A program made the translations under genes and the position numbers. From the NCBI GenBank assembly GCA_023362775.1, contig JALMGJ010000020.1, positions 9,449,501-9,513,500 on the forward strand: DNA of 64,000 nucleotides. The letters run 5' to 3'. How positions within the stretch are numbered: position 1 is the stretch's first letter; every line of letters begins with the position of its first letter. Of this stretch, positions 21,783-32,660 are shown piece by piece. The stretch is from Charina bottae. Lineage: Eukaryota; Chordata; Lepidosauria; Squamata; Charinaidae. The notes below the pieces were generated by a model, which searched no databases, was not told the DNA's origin, and saw only the letters and a list, made by a program, of their open reading frames with translations.

Positions 21783-22894
21783 TTCCCCCTAAAGGTGCTG
21801 TTCACCCAAGTAAAGCTGCCAATTGGCAAAATTGCAAGATGAAATACTCTATGTGTGTTTCTCAAATTCCAAAGTTGGCTTAAATCTAGCATTTCAGCAG
21901 GCAAACAGCAAACTGCATTATCAACCCATAAGAAAGGTTAAGTTCAGTTACTGCATTCTGGACTTAATCAAAACTACAAAGGAGAGGAAAGAAATGCATG
22001 CATGCATACTTACATATATACACATATGTTAAATCATTCTGCAGTTAAATCTACTCTGCTTTTTGTAGGTATACCAATCCATGGTAACCTCTTATTACAA
22101 AAATGGTCAGTCCAAAATGGACTGGAGTGCTAAAGGGCAAACAAACAAGCAAAAGAAAAAGTGAAGAAAAGCATGCCTAGCCATTGATATATTATATGAT
22201 TTTCACAGAATGGAAAAAGCGCTGAACTAAAAACAAGTTCTTAAGAAACAGAAAAGGAAAAGTCTTATTGGAGTTTATTTTATTTCAAGATGAGAGAATG
22301 AGACAAAGGCAGGATGTACTGGCCTTCCTTTACCCTTTATGTTTAAAGTGATTTTTAAAAAAATCAAAATAACCAAGAGGAAACCAAGAGGTTACATTTT
22401 TCTGAGATGGCAGTTACTCTAGAAAAGTACCTTCTCTATATTGACAGACTTCTCTATGGACTGATTGGGCAAGAACAGATTTTCAAAACAAGGCAACTTC
22501 TTATTCTAAACAACCATTTTGCAGTATATCGTTGGCAAACTGACATATGAGAAATTATGAAATATTTTAAACATCTCATCCTTACATTTTAAAATGTAAG
22601 GTTAACCTGTTCTGTAGCAACCTTCAGATTTGGTACAACTTGGTAAGTATTGTACAGACGGTTTGGGTGAGGGGTGATGAACTGGTATACAGATGGTCTT
22701 GCATTTTTGTTCCTTCATTGCCTCCTTGCTTCTTGCTATACATATATAAGGAATACTACCCAGAAAACTAAAATTGTCATCTAATGTAGATGGGTAGAAC
22801 CAAGCTTTCTAAACATGATTGGCTGATGAAGTGTAAGATGCACACCCTAGAACCACAGCACTGGGAGTCATAATGGGAAACAGTGAGATGCATT
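21783..22894. other. Intron, nothing recognised
   Basis: AT-rich. ATGCATGCATGC-type alternation near 21993-22006. Confidence 0.55.
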
Positions 22895-22902
22895 GTGTAG
22901 AT

Positions 22903-23172
22903 CAGAGCTTTCCAAACTGTGTGTCGCGACACAAAAGTGTGTCGCCACACACAGTCTGGTGTGTCGCCACACAACCTGGAAGCGCTGATCATCATCAGCG
23001 CTTCCGGGTTTTCCCGCGGCGACACACCAACGGCGGCATGCAAAAACTGAAAGCGGCAGCAGCGCTTCCGGGTTTTTGCACTCTGCTGCAACGGCGGCAC
23101 TTCCAGGTTTTCCCGCGGCAACACACCAACGGCGGTTGGTGTGTCGCCGCGGGAAAACATTGGAAAGCCCTG
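22903..23172. mobile_element. hAT-type miniature element (GTGTCG-rich), 8-bp duplication
   Basis: A 270-bp element with inverted ends around GAGCTTTCCAAA and TTGGAAAGCCCTG, flanked by GTGTAGAT at 22895-22902 and 23173-23180. The interior is rich in GTGTCGC/GCGACAC palindromes and repeated AGCGCTTCCGGGTTTT blocks. A second copy lies at 62057-62325. Overlapping open frames are artefacts. Confidence 0.93.
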
Positions 23173-23396
23173 GTGTAGATTGTCAGTTTAGATCCAGGAC
23201 TACCTGGTGTCCATTCGCTTGTCAGTCCTGGCTGAAACATGAAGCATTTTCTGTCTAAGTTAGCCTGACTTCCAGGTTTCTTATCAGGATAACATAGAGG
23301 AGATGGTTATCACGTATCTTGTTCTGCTGTCTTTGAAGGAAGAGTAGTATTACTGTATTAAATAAGTATCTGGACAAATCTAACGAGGAGGAAGTT

Positions 23397-23584
23397 CCAA
23401 TCGAAGAGAATATTTGTAGCTCAGGGTTGAACTGTGGAGTCCTTGGTGCTCTCTGAGCCTTGTTGTTTTCTTGCAGACGTTTCATTGCCAGACTAGTTTC
23501 ATTTTCACTGTAGATGTTACCTAGTCTGGCAATGAAACGTCTGCAAGAAAACAACAAGGCTCAGAGAGCACCAAGGGCTCCACA
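23397..23584. mobile_element. Penelope-derived fold-back insertion
   Basis: A 188-bp insertion between GAGGAGGAAGTT (23385-23396) and GAGGATGAAGTT (23585-23596; 11 of 12 bases match). It consists of the Penelope-like 3' end in inverse orientation followed by a direct copy. Arms 23432-23496 and 23521-23585 are complementary at 64 of 65 positions around a 24-base loop. It carries a degenerate hammerhead-like core at 23508-23541 (CTGTAGA, with the conserved A replaced). An open frame on the minus strand is an artefact. Confidence 0.9.
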
Positions 23585-23892
23585 GAGGATGAAGTTGTAC
23601 TATACTACATGTCAGCAGAATGGAAGGCAATCACTCTTGCTAATAACAAAAATAATGAAATTGGTATTTGAAGAAATCATAAATACTTTTTAACATTTAA
23701 TATAGTTCTAATATTAATAGCGCTATCGTACATTATACTGATTTTGTATCTTCGTGTAGATAGGTAATTCGAACATATTTATTCTGATTGTCAAACAATT
23801 TTGTAACCTCATAAAATCATTAAATTAACATTTTCAACTATCTAATAAACAGTGATACATTTCCATGCACTTTATTTTACAGAAAATATTAC

Positions 23893-24021
23893 CAGTTCTC
23901 GGGGCAGAAAGGTTTCTTCCTGGCGAGCAATGACCAGGGAAACGATCTCTCCTTGTTTTGTGCTCCTCAGTGTAGCTACAAGCTCTTCTTGAGTTCTGCC
24001 AGTGATATCTCTACCATTCAC
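23893..24021 (-). CDS. PARD3B: PARD3B exon, end of PDZ2
   Basis: A 129-nt exon (43 codons, phase 0 at both ends) with acceptor ATTAG and donor GTAATA. It encodes VNGRDITGRTQEELVATLRS, then TKQGEIVSLVIARQEETFLP and REL. This supplies the second helix and last strand of PDZ2 (the QEELVATLRS helix lines the peptide groove) and the short tail that leads to the next linker. It is the last PARD3B exon I can find before the low-coordinate edge. The following exon, which should continue to PDZ3, was not recognised in 1-23892 and is probably outside the window. Confidence 0.96.
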
Positions 24022-24224
24022 CTAATGAACACCATAAATGAACAAGTCAGCAAAAATATTTAGCTATATATTGTTAAATATTAAGCAACTTAATCTACAT
24101 AGTATCAAACTGAGGATTATGGGCCTAATCCATCTAGGCCATCCATCTTGCAGATACTTCAAAGGTTCCTGCCCATCCTTAGCAGTGAGCTCTATATCTA
24201 CAGATTTATATACCTGTATATCTA

Positions 24225-24432
24225 CTGATGCTGGGAAAGACCCTGATGCTGGGAAAGACTGAAGGCAAAAGGAGAAGGGGACGGCAGAGGATGAGATGGT
24301 TAGATAGCATCACCGATGTAATGAACGTGAATTTGAGTAAACTCCGGGAGACAGTGGAGGACAGGAAGGCCTGGCGTGCTATGGTCCATGGGGTCACGAA
24401 GAGTCGGACACGACTAAACGACAGAACAACAA
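24225..24432 (+). mobile_element. BovB (RTE) LINE 3' end
   Basis: Encodes the BovB ORF C-terminus on the plus strand: MLGKTEGKRRRGRQRMRWLD, then LRETVEDRKAWRAMVHG and VTKSRTRLND, followed by an ACAACAACA tail. The AGAGTCGGACACGACTAAAC end matches the SINE tails in this window. It is severely 5' truncated, at 200 bp from the PARD3B exon 23893-24021. Confidence 0.9.
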
Positions 24433-25595
24433 CATATCTACTGATATTCCCTCTCTATGAACAGCCACCATTGCAGGCATTCCAATGAAAATTTACAAGG
24501 ACAGCTCTTCTGCAGCAGAAGAATAGCTGCTTTTGCAAGTTCTCTCCTTGAGTCCCTGCAAGAACACCATTTCAACCCCAACCCACCATCCATTGGGGGA
24601 AAGCACAAGGCTGCTGAAGCAGAGGTTTGCCTGTGGTTGCATTAGATGAAATACTTCGAAGGATGGAGCACTAAACTTGCCTGTCAGGCAAGACATGCTT
24701 CAAAAAATGTCCCACCCAAGCCAGATGTTGTCACAAAGACTAAACTTGAATTTTGACTTCTCTCCAACAATGTCATCTGATTTAGGTATGATTTCACTTC
24801 ACCCAGAACTGCACACATTTTCCAGTTGTCTTTGCCAAGTGAAGTATGGTGAATGGCTACTGAGCAAAGGGTCTTTTCAGCTGTAGCATGCCAAGCATCC
24901 CCAGAGAAACTTGCTTTGTGCCTGCTTTGTGCTTTTTTCACATTATGTGAGAAACACATTTAACAGGTACATCCAAAACCTGTTTGAAAATTGTTGAGAA
25001 GGGTTTTTTTTAAGAACAATTGTATCAGTTTTATAGTGATAGTGAAGACTATTTTGTCTTGAACTCGGGCTTAAGCATGGAATTCAATGGATCCAAATAA
25101 TCAATATCATCCAAAATATCTGAATCTGGAAAGTCACAAATTGCTGAATCTTAAGCTTAGCATCTTCAGGAGTTTTACATCTCCTCAGAGGTGAGATATC
25201 CAAGGAGCATTTATTACTTCTGAATTCCAAATTCCCAGTCTTGCTCAGGCAGATTTTAAAAGGAAAAATGGGCAAGGATCATGAATCATGAATCAAGGCA
25301 AAGGCAAAGGCCTTGATTATCCAAGAAACTTGACTTCATCTTCAGGTTACAGAAACTAAAAATTATCCATAGCAAAAGGGCCGGAAGATGATATCCTTGT
25401 TTGGGTAAAATAAAATATCAGCAAGCAGTTATATTTGCAAAAATGCAACACAAATTGGTTATGAGTACTTTACAATTTACTTGGGCCCTACAGTATGTTT
25501 TACATTAAACAGGCTTGCATCCCTTGAAAAAGCATCATACAATGGCAGAAAAGTTTAGATTTCTTTGTCCTCACCATATACTATCTTTAAACTCA
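24433..25595. other. PARD3B intron between PDZ2 exons
   Basis: No repeat recognised between the BovB end and the solo LTR. Frames on both strands lack domains. Confidence 0.6.
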
Positions 25596-25600
25596 CTTAA

Positions 25601-25987
25601 TGTCAGGATCGCCTGAATGCGAATCCTGCCACTACTAACAAGCATTGGGAATATGTGAGAAGATACGTGCCAGCCATGGAGAGAGTTTCAGCACTGGGAG
25701 GGGAGCATTCCAGCGCTCGAGACTGTTAGAGACTGTCTTTGCCAGTTTCAAGGACACGCACCTGCAAGAGGCAGAGAGGAGGGGGTTGGCTACGGAGTGG
25801 GAATCGAAGGGGGGGTTGGCACTGTGGGGGAAGGGGAAAATTCAACTTTCAGACTTTTGGCAGGAATCTTAATTCGGGTCTTGGAGAATGCTTTGAGTTA
25901 CATGTATCCTTAATAAAGCTTATTCTGCAATTCTAATGAACTGCATTGAGAAGTGTATATTGGGGTTTTGAACTCGGGGTCATCACA
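25601..25987 (+). mobile_element. Solo LTR, 5-bp duplication, close to PARD3B donor
   Basis: A 387-bp sequence starting TGTCAGGATCGCC and ending GGTCATCACA, flanked by CTTAA at 25596-25600 and 25988-25992. It contains CCTTAATAAAGCTTATTCTG, a polyadenylation signal in plus orientation, about 75 bases from the end. Its edge is 47 bp inside the intron from the PDZ2 exon donor at 26034, antisense to PARD3B. No protease or polymerase genes are nearby, so it is solo. Confidence 0.88.
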
Positions 25988-26034
25988 CTTAATAATAAGA
26001 TTTGTGGTAAGTTGTAAAGGAATAGATTCCCAAC

Positions 26035-26174
26035 CTCCAGTATTCTGTCTCCTGAATGCAAACGGCCATCTTTAACTGCTGCACCTCGAGGCAAAATATT
26101 TTTTACAAATATAGGACCAGGACCATGTATGGAGGAGTCTCTGGTGACCACAGTAAAGCCTAGTCCTTCAGGTC
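26035..26174 (-). CDS. PARD3B: PARD3B exon, first part of PDZ2
   Basis: A 140-nt exon after a long pyrimidine tract ending CTCTAG. It encodes GPEGLGFTVVTRDSSIHGPG, PIFVKNILPRGAAVKDGRLH and SGDRILE. GLGF is the carboxylate-binding loop of PDZ2, and the G-A-A-x-x-D-G-R-L turn is the family signature. Compared with the remembered mammalian sequence the changes are K to R, I to V and Q to H. The donor is GAG then GTTGGG: a GT donor, but weak at intron positions 3 to 6. A solo LTR begins only 47 bp into that intron (25601-25987). The next exon restores the frame exactly (LE then VNG). Confidence 0.97.
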
Positions 26175-26556
26175 CTAGAGAAGAGAAGAAGCATCTGTAA
26201 ATATGAGACAACCAACCACCAACAGAAGGCTGTTCTCAAAAGCTTTCAAATATTTATATTCAGTCAAAGTGGGTCTGCTTTAAATTAGGTAAGAATAGTA
26301 TGATCCATTCCTTGTTTTAGTGCTGAATTAGGACACCATGTTCAGCTTTTCCTGAGCAGCAACTAAGCGTTTCTTTCACCTGATTTCTTCAAATTCAACA
26401 AGAATTATTTAACATATGTTTCCCCACTTCTGTTCTGTACATTGTTCTTACATAAGGCATGCAGTAACTCAACGAATGAATACAAACTAATGACATATTA
26501 TGGTAGAAAAGGTCAAAAGGACAGCAAAAACATCTGGAGGCATTTTTAACTTGCAT

Positions 26557-27049
26557 TGTCAGGATGCCATCCTGCCAGAGATAAATGGGTTTTTTAGGTA
26601 GTTATTAGGTAGATGGGGTTTGTAGTTATTAGGTAGATGGGGGTTCTGTTAGGTTTGTAGTTATTAGGTAGATGGGGGTTGTGGTTATTAGGTAGATGGG
26701 GATTGTAGTTAGGGCAGTAGTTAACAAGCTTGCAAGACCTTAGAGATAGGCGTGGAATGCGAGGCATTGGAATGTGGAAGGGGAGAGACAAGAACCAGAC
26801 ACCAAGGTCGTTCAGCTGGGAACATCAAAGGACTAATAGTTTAGAGGTATGAGAACGGAGATCATAGGGGAGGGGTTGGTGAGGAGTAAGTGGGAATTGG
26901 CATGTTTAAAGTGTGATTGCACACGCTTTTGCTCAATCTGCTCTTTGCATCGATTCTATTCACTTGCATTAATTTAAGAACTTTTTCATATCCTACCATG
27001 GCTTGTGGTGAGAGTTTCTAAATTAATATCAAAGGAGTGGATTGTCACA
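26557..27049 (+). mobile_element. Solo LTR, 5-bp duplication, with minisatellite
   Basis: Starts TGTCAGGATGCC and ends GATTGTCACA, flanked by TGCAT at 26552-26556 and 27050-27054. A roughly 25-bp minisatellite lies inside at 26595-26706. Orientation is assumed from the shared TGTCAGGAT start with 25601-25987. It lies in the PARD3B intron upstream of the PDZ2 exon. Confidence 0.82.
26595..26706. repeat. Minisatellite inside an LTR
   Basis: About four to five units of AGTTATTAGGTAGATGGGG with short spacers; one spacer carries TTCTGTTAGGTTTGT. It translates to Pro/Asn/Thr/Tyr-rich frames that are not genes. Confidence 0.85.
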
Positions 27050-27081
27050 TGCATAATGAACAGTATTGGTTACGTTATTAT

Positions 27082-27412
27082 TAGAGGTGTGCAGTATTCA
27101 AATCTGAAGTGGGCAGAGAAGCTTCAGCTCTGGTGTGGGCACCCTCACTGTACCTACTGGCAGCTCCTGAAATAAGCCTTCCCTTTACTCGGGCTTTCAC
27201 AGTGACAATGTGGGCTCAGAAAAGTACTTGTTTGCCTTCAGGAGGCACTGCAGAAGTGGCAACCACATGCTGCTGCCCTGTTATAACTCAAGTGACCCCA
27301 GGCAGTCATTACAGGACTGTGTAAGTCCTGTACAGCAACAGGTATAACACAGTGCCCACATTGGATCTGAAGCAGCTTTGCCTGCTTTAGATCTGAATAT
27401 GGAACATTGCTA
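27082..27412. mobile_element. Possible miniature inverted-repeat element
   Basis: The left segment (GTATTCAAATCTGAAG, GGGCAGAGAAGCTTC) has an imperfect inverted partner at the right (GAAGCAGCTTTGCCTG, TTAGATCTGAATAT). No coding sequence and no clear duplication, so the limits are approximate. Confidence 0.4.
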
Positions 27413-28874
27413 GCTATTATGATCTTGAAATAAGTGCTCAGAAGTTGTCCATTCGAAGTTAGTAATTTTATTCTCCTGCCTTTATGGATTCTTGAAAATT
27501 GGTGTGTCAGGAGATTTTATAAAAAAGTTCACTGGCTATTTTCTTGTTGCATTAGTCACTCCTGAACGCTAGCTTTCCAAGAACAGGAGTGCTAGAACAA
27601 GAGTGCCCTTGTGTACTGCTTACAACTCTTGTGGATCTCTCTGATACCAAACAGCTAAAGAGCAGAGTCCTAACTTAGACACAAAACCCAGCAGGGAGTC
27701 TTTCTTTGATAAAAACTTTTTGATAAAAAGCCATTAGGGGAGTTGACCTTGTTAACAGCTCAAGCCAGGAGTTCCATGGGCAAAACCTTTTCAAACTCAT
27801 TTTGGGCAGATTCTCTGAAGTATGTTATGGTATACAACCTGAAATTGTTTTTCATGGTGATCTCTACATGCAGACATTGCAAGGAGTTCTTTGCAGCCAA
27901 CATTATTGACAACATATACGTATGCACACACATATTCAGACAGAAGGACAGAAAGAGAGGCAACAGAGAATGTGACACCTCTCTAAACTTTTCTGCTCCT
28001 AGCTGTGCTCAGAAGTAGGTAAGATTATGCATATATTTGTGTGGAATTTGAAGTAGTTTTAAGCGCTCAAGGCTTAGAACTTGTCTTGGAAACTGATGCT
28101 GTATCAAAGCTTGCTAATTGCTACTTTATGTATTATTTCTTTATTTTATACTCTTGGAGTACTTTATGGACAATAACACTGAAAGAAGCAGAAACTAAGC
28201 ACTTTCAAGCCATGGGTAAACCTTCTAGTGTGAAGTAAATAGACCTATCAAAAGATCACTCTCAAGTGGGCTTTGAGAAGAAGTAAATTTTTCACCTGTT
28301 TAACCTGACAGGTGTGTGGCTTTGAATTTAACATGCAGATATCTTGTTGCAATAACTCAGTGTTCAGACCAAATTCTCTTAATTCTGTTCTATAATATGA
28401 TTTCAGCAAACATTGGTTCATCGAAGAAACTGATCGTTCCATAGGAAGCCTTCTTAAAATCTTAACAACCAGTGTTGTACAATGGAATACAAAAAAATAT
28501 TCAACTAAATCTTATCAGTATCAGTAGATATCAAGTTACTATTTCACCTTATTAAAACATTCCAGCAGAGATAATGTTTGTTGACTGAAAATATAAGTAA
28601 CCAGGAAATCCAACTTCTTTGTGGAAAGACTTTTAAATGCAGTGGCAGCTATATAGTGATACCATACCGGTTTTTTAAATACCTGTAGTTATCTGGGAGC
28701 TGTTATTTGCCAGTTGCCTCCCCTGTGTAAGTGCTCACCTATTTCTATTTTCAGGTAGCATACCAGCTGCTTTTACAATGCATGAGTCAAATTTGTACAT
28801 CCACATCACCAGTATGTAAAAGCCTTAAAAAATCATATTAGGAAAGTGTTAACAACTTATAATATAACCATTAC
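27413..28874. other. PARD3B intron, nothing recognised
   Basis: Frames at 27743-28018 and 28041-28238 show no domain. Confidence 0.6.
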
Positions 28875-29224
28875 CTTTTTTGAGATCGATCCTTATTTTC
28901 TTTGCATTTTTCTTGCTGCCAAAGCCCATCAGTGGGGATAAAGATGGTGACGAAGGCTTCCTATTAATTCTTGGGAAGTTAGGACTCTTGGCAGATGTAT
29001 GCGTACCAGTCTCTAGATTGTTCACTCCAGAGAAATCTAGGTCTTTCATCATCGGCTTTGGATGGACTGCAGGTGGAAACTTTCCTTTTGAAATGTGTTC
29101 AGCATTATCTGGGGAGTACAATGGTGCAATGACCAACTTCTCATATTGTTCACGGCCATATGAAGGGACAACTTCCAGGATGATGTTCTGAGATTTCATT
29201 GCTTGGCGGAAAAGATCTTGTGCT
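28875..29224 (-). CDS. PARD3B: PARD3B exon, end of PDZ1 plus Ser/Pro-rich linker
   Basis: This is the longest exon seen, 350 nt, with acceptor CCAAG and donor GTAATG. It begins by finishing the Gln codon (giving AQAQDLFRQAM), closes PDZ1 with its last strand, then encodes a linker of roughly 90 residues before PDZ2. The linker diverges from mammals except at its end, where KPSSPSLSPLMGFGS and a basic KKNAKKIRIDLKK stretch are retained. The Ser/Pro repeats suggest a phosphorylated disordered segment, which is inference from composition. It ends one base into a Gly codon completed by the next exon. A plus-strand open frame across these bases is a shadow. Confidence 0.96.
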
Positions 29225-29940
29225 CTTGGGGAAAAAAAGCATAAATGATCTGAACAATTAAGCAGTGTTAACTGCTTAACAGTTAAATACTGTTAACTGG
29301 AAATTATTTAATGGAAAAGGCTTTTAAAGATTCTCACCAATACTACTTAGTTTCTTTTCATTCTTACAAAGTATGTTAGTTTATTTAGAAACGTGAATTT
29401 ATACTTCTAAGATGTTAATTTTTATAGCATTTAAGTAACCATTGCAGCAAACAAAGACTTCTATCATTCTTATCTTATTTTCTTAAAAATTGTAAAATAA
29501 AATATACTGTGAGATGAAGGAGACTGTCTTGCTCTTTTCCGTTTGTTAGCTCCATGAGCCTAGGATTTTCAGACTTTAAACCAAGTTCCATTATTATTTT
29601 ATTTTTATATGTGGTTTCCTTCTGTTCACTCTCTCTACCAGCTGGAATATATAATGATACCTGTATATCTGTACTTTTGTAATTTGCATTTTCTCCCTCC
29701 CTTCTCACCACTGCAAGACATTCAAATAGAATATGAGTCTGTTTGTAATCTGACTAAAGATTTCCTAAAGTGCAACAATGGAACAAGATCATACCTTATC
29801 CACACTAAATCTCTATGCATCCAAGTAGACCAAAATTACCACATTGAAAATGGGAAATTAATTATGCTACACAGACCTATGTATACTAGATTTTGGGTTT
29901 TTGTTTTGTTTTGCTTTGGGTTTTGTTTTTTGGGGGAGGG
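29225..29940. other. PARD3B intron, nothing recognised
   Basis: Near-unique sequence. The plus frame at 29609-29953 ends in a Phe/Gly-rich low-complexity run. Confidence 0.55.
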
Positions 29941-30005
29941 GGGGTGCCTTTGAGTCAGCGTTGACTCCTGGCGACTGCCTGGACTAGTCCCTGCAGTTTT
30001 CTTGA
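29941..30005 (-). mobile_element. SINE family A tail fragment
   Basis: Only the 3' tail of the tRNA-headed SINE is present (GAGTCAGCGTTGACTCC, CTGGACTAGTCCCTGCAG). It lies beside a T/G-rich low-complexity run at 29895-29942 and has no head. Confidence 0.7.
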
Positions 30006-30132
30006 AAATTGTCCAGTACAGTAGGGTATATGTCCAGTACAGTAATTTTATGGAAAATCACTAATGAGAAAAGAAAATTCACTTTACAGTGCTTACTATG
30101 TTATTTATAAAATGCCTCTTCTAAGATGACTT

Positions 30133-30470
30133 GGGGGCGTGGTGGCTCAGCGGGTAAGACGTCAGGCTTGTCGATCGGAAGATCGCAAGTTCGGAGGTTC
30201 GAATCCCTAGCCCTGCGTGCGGAGTGAGCTCCCGCACTCGCCCCAGCTCTTGCCAACCTAGCAATTCGAAAGCATGCAAATGCAAGTAGATTAATAGGTA
30301 CCACTTCGGTGGGTAGGTAACAGCGTTCCGTGCGTGACATGCGGCCACATGACCATGGAAGCGTCTTCGGACAATGCTGGCTCTTCGGCTAACAAACGGA
30401 GATGAGCACCGGCCCCTAGAGTAGGACATGACTGCACAAATGTCCGGGGGGAACCTTTACCTTTACCTTT
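30133..30470 (+). mobile_element. Sauria-type tRNA SINE, 11-bp duplication
   Basis: Head GTGGTGGCTCAGCGGGTAAG with box B GGTTCGAATCCC, a long body and a tail AGGACATGACTGCAC ending in ACCTTT units. TAAGATGACTT flanks it at 30122-30132 and 30471-30481. The tail resembles the BovB 3' end (AGTCGGACACGACT at 24392-24416), fitting known BovB-mobilised Sauria SINEs. Open frames across it are artefacts. Confidence 0.93.
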
Positions 30471-30481
30471 TAAGATGACTT

Positions 30482-31079
30482 AGACCACACATATTTTGAT
30501 AAGTACTTGTACACATATACACAAATTTCAACTGACACATCTTAGGCGAAATCTGAATGTCTAAAATTCCTACTAAGATAGCTTCATATGAAAAATGAAC
30601 AGACATCCTCTGTACTTTAGAAATAATAAACAGTCTAGTTTTAAAAGAAATGCAAGTAATGAAGATATTGTTTGAACAGAAAATGGAAAGCTGCCTTAAA
30701 AACAAATATCTAATTTTCATGAAACAAAACTAATGAAGAGTTGGTTAATTTAGTTATTTTTGTTTTTAAAAAGGCAGATTAATGACATTTATGATTCTTT
30801 ATTAAGAACAGGCTTTGAAGTTTTTAGACTGATGACTAAGGAAATATTACAAATGACTAGCAAAATGTTCAGATAAAGAAAACAGATTTGCGTATATAGC
30901 AACAGGAGATAAAATACTTTCATTCCATGATGTCTGTACTACAAAAATGTTAGTGTTGTATTCTATAAAGGGGAAAAAAGCAATATTTAAGTTATTTTGT
31001 CAAATTATTTAACTTTTGAAACTTTGGATTGATCTGCATTGAATACCATAGAAATTTTTTAAGAAGAAGAAAAACTCAC
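30482..31079. other. PARD3B intron, nothing recognised
   Basis: AT-rich sequence between a Sauria SINE and the PDZ1 exon. Confidence 0.6.
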
Positions 31080-31205
31080 TGTGCAAAGGTTTTATCTGCA
31101 AGTTCAATGTTGTTAATTTTCACAATGCATTCATTTTCATAGAAAAGTCCATCCCGCTTAGACCGGCTATTCTCCTCAATACCACGGATGAAGAGTCCTA
31201 GAATC
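31080..31205 (-). CDS. PARD3B: PARD3B exon, second half of PDZ1
   Basis: A 126-nt exon between a TCCAG acceptor and donor GTGAGT. It opens with the last base of the split Arg codon and encodes ILGLFIRGIEENSRSKRDGL, then FYENECIVKINNIELADKTF and AQ. This is the PDZ1 core: the strand carrying the peptide groove, the GL(F)xENE turn that positions the ligand, and the start of the second helix. It ends two bases into a Gln codon that the next exon completes. Differences from the mammalian protein (EEN for EDN, FYEN for FHEN) are conservative. The intron that follows in the transcript is only 1,855 bp. Confidence 0.96.
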
Positions 31206-31689
31206 CTGGAGGAAATGTGAAATATATTTAAGTTTAAATCATCTTTATTAGGTTGTGATTCAAAACTTGCTTCTGCTGCTTCAAGAAAAGATACAGTAGG
31301 TCACTTTTACAGATTCCCCTTTCCTCCTTCAGGTCCTAGAGTGCATGCTTAATTCTCTGCCTTCACTGCATCTGCACAAAGTAAACTGGCATGAATTTCT
31401 TCCTACTCTGTGCAGCATCTCTACACACAGATGCTGGGGAGAAGTTGCAAGAATCCACCTTGCCTTAGATGCCAGTGTTGGGGCAGAATATTATGATGTA
31501 ACACATATTATGTTTGTCCTGTTTTGGATACTTTTCAGTTTGTTGATTTTGAGGATCTGGAGAAGTGTGAGCTACTTCCTGCTTGCTTGACATTTCTCCC
31601 TCCTGACTGATTACTGAACCCATGCTTAAGGGGGATGATTAATACTTCCTTGCAGGAGGGGAATTCCCTTCCTGCCTAAAAATATGCTG

Positions 31690-32660
31690 ACAAGAACATT
31701 ACTTAGGAAACATTTCATTTGCTTGAAAAGCCTGGAAATTATTGGTCAGTCTCAAAAGTACCATTTCTGGCTAAGGTGACTGAGATAGTAATGGCCTCAC
31801 AACTCCAGATATATCTGAATGACATTGTATCTGGGCCTATTTCAATTGGGGTTTTAGTTGGGATGTGGGACCAAGATTACTTAGATTACTTCTCCCTTCC
31901 TGAGTGGGCAGTTTTAGTCAGTGTGTATCAAGATGGAGATGTCGAATCCTCCGGCACTCTGCTATGGAGTGCCTCAGCACTCAACCATCTCTACCATCCT
32001 ATTTAATAACTACTGTACATGAAGTTGCTGGGAGGGACTGCCTGATGGATATCAATAATATATGCTAGTAATATTCAGTTCTACAGTATATCTCCACCCT
32101 AGGATATACAGGAGTTGTGGTGAAAGTTTGGACCCACTATCCTAAGTTGTAAAGATCTGGATGGGGAGAAGCAGGCTGAAATTCAGCCCTACCAAGATGG
32201 AGTGGCTGTCGATTCAGGCTGTTGGCTGTTGGGACAATACCAACATCAGCTCTGGACAGAGCTATGCTCTCTAAGGAAAAACTGGTGTGTAATCAGGAGG
32301 TGTCCCTGGATTCAGTTTCTGCTGGAACAGATACATGCTGTGGTGAGGAGTGTTTTTGTTGACTGACTATAGTCACTCAAACACTCATCATCTCATGGAT
32401 GGACATCAGTAATGTGCACTACATCTCAAAACTGCAGCAAGTGAAAAATGTAGGGGTCCACATGTTAACAGGCACAATCCAGTAATAATATGGTAGGAGC
32501 CACATTAGTTGCTGATTTGTTTCCAGGTGCAATTCAAGGTCCTAGTGATCATCTTTAAAGTCCTGCCTTGTTGGAGTCTGGCAATCTCCAAGATTGCTTG
32601 CTCCAAACAGAATCTTCCCATCCACGGTGTGCCTGCAGAGGTATGACAAGAAGAGCATAT
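31690..32660 (+). mobile_element. L2/CR1-like LINE fragment
   Basis: A degenerate plus-strand ORF2: NYWSVSKVPFLAKVTEIVMA near 31735-31800 corresponds to the conserved NYRPVSNLPFLxK motif. Later YxxxNIQF- and KMEWLSIQ-like pieces follow, then a GTIQVLVIIFKVLP-like C-terminal motif. Many stops; old. Confidence 0.75.

Noticed and set aside
1..23892. Search for the next PARD3B exon (toward PDZ3)
   Set aside because: No segment with the expected PDZ3 motifs and splice sites was found by eye; it is probably outside the window.
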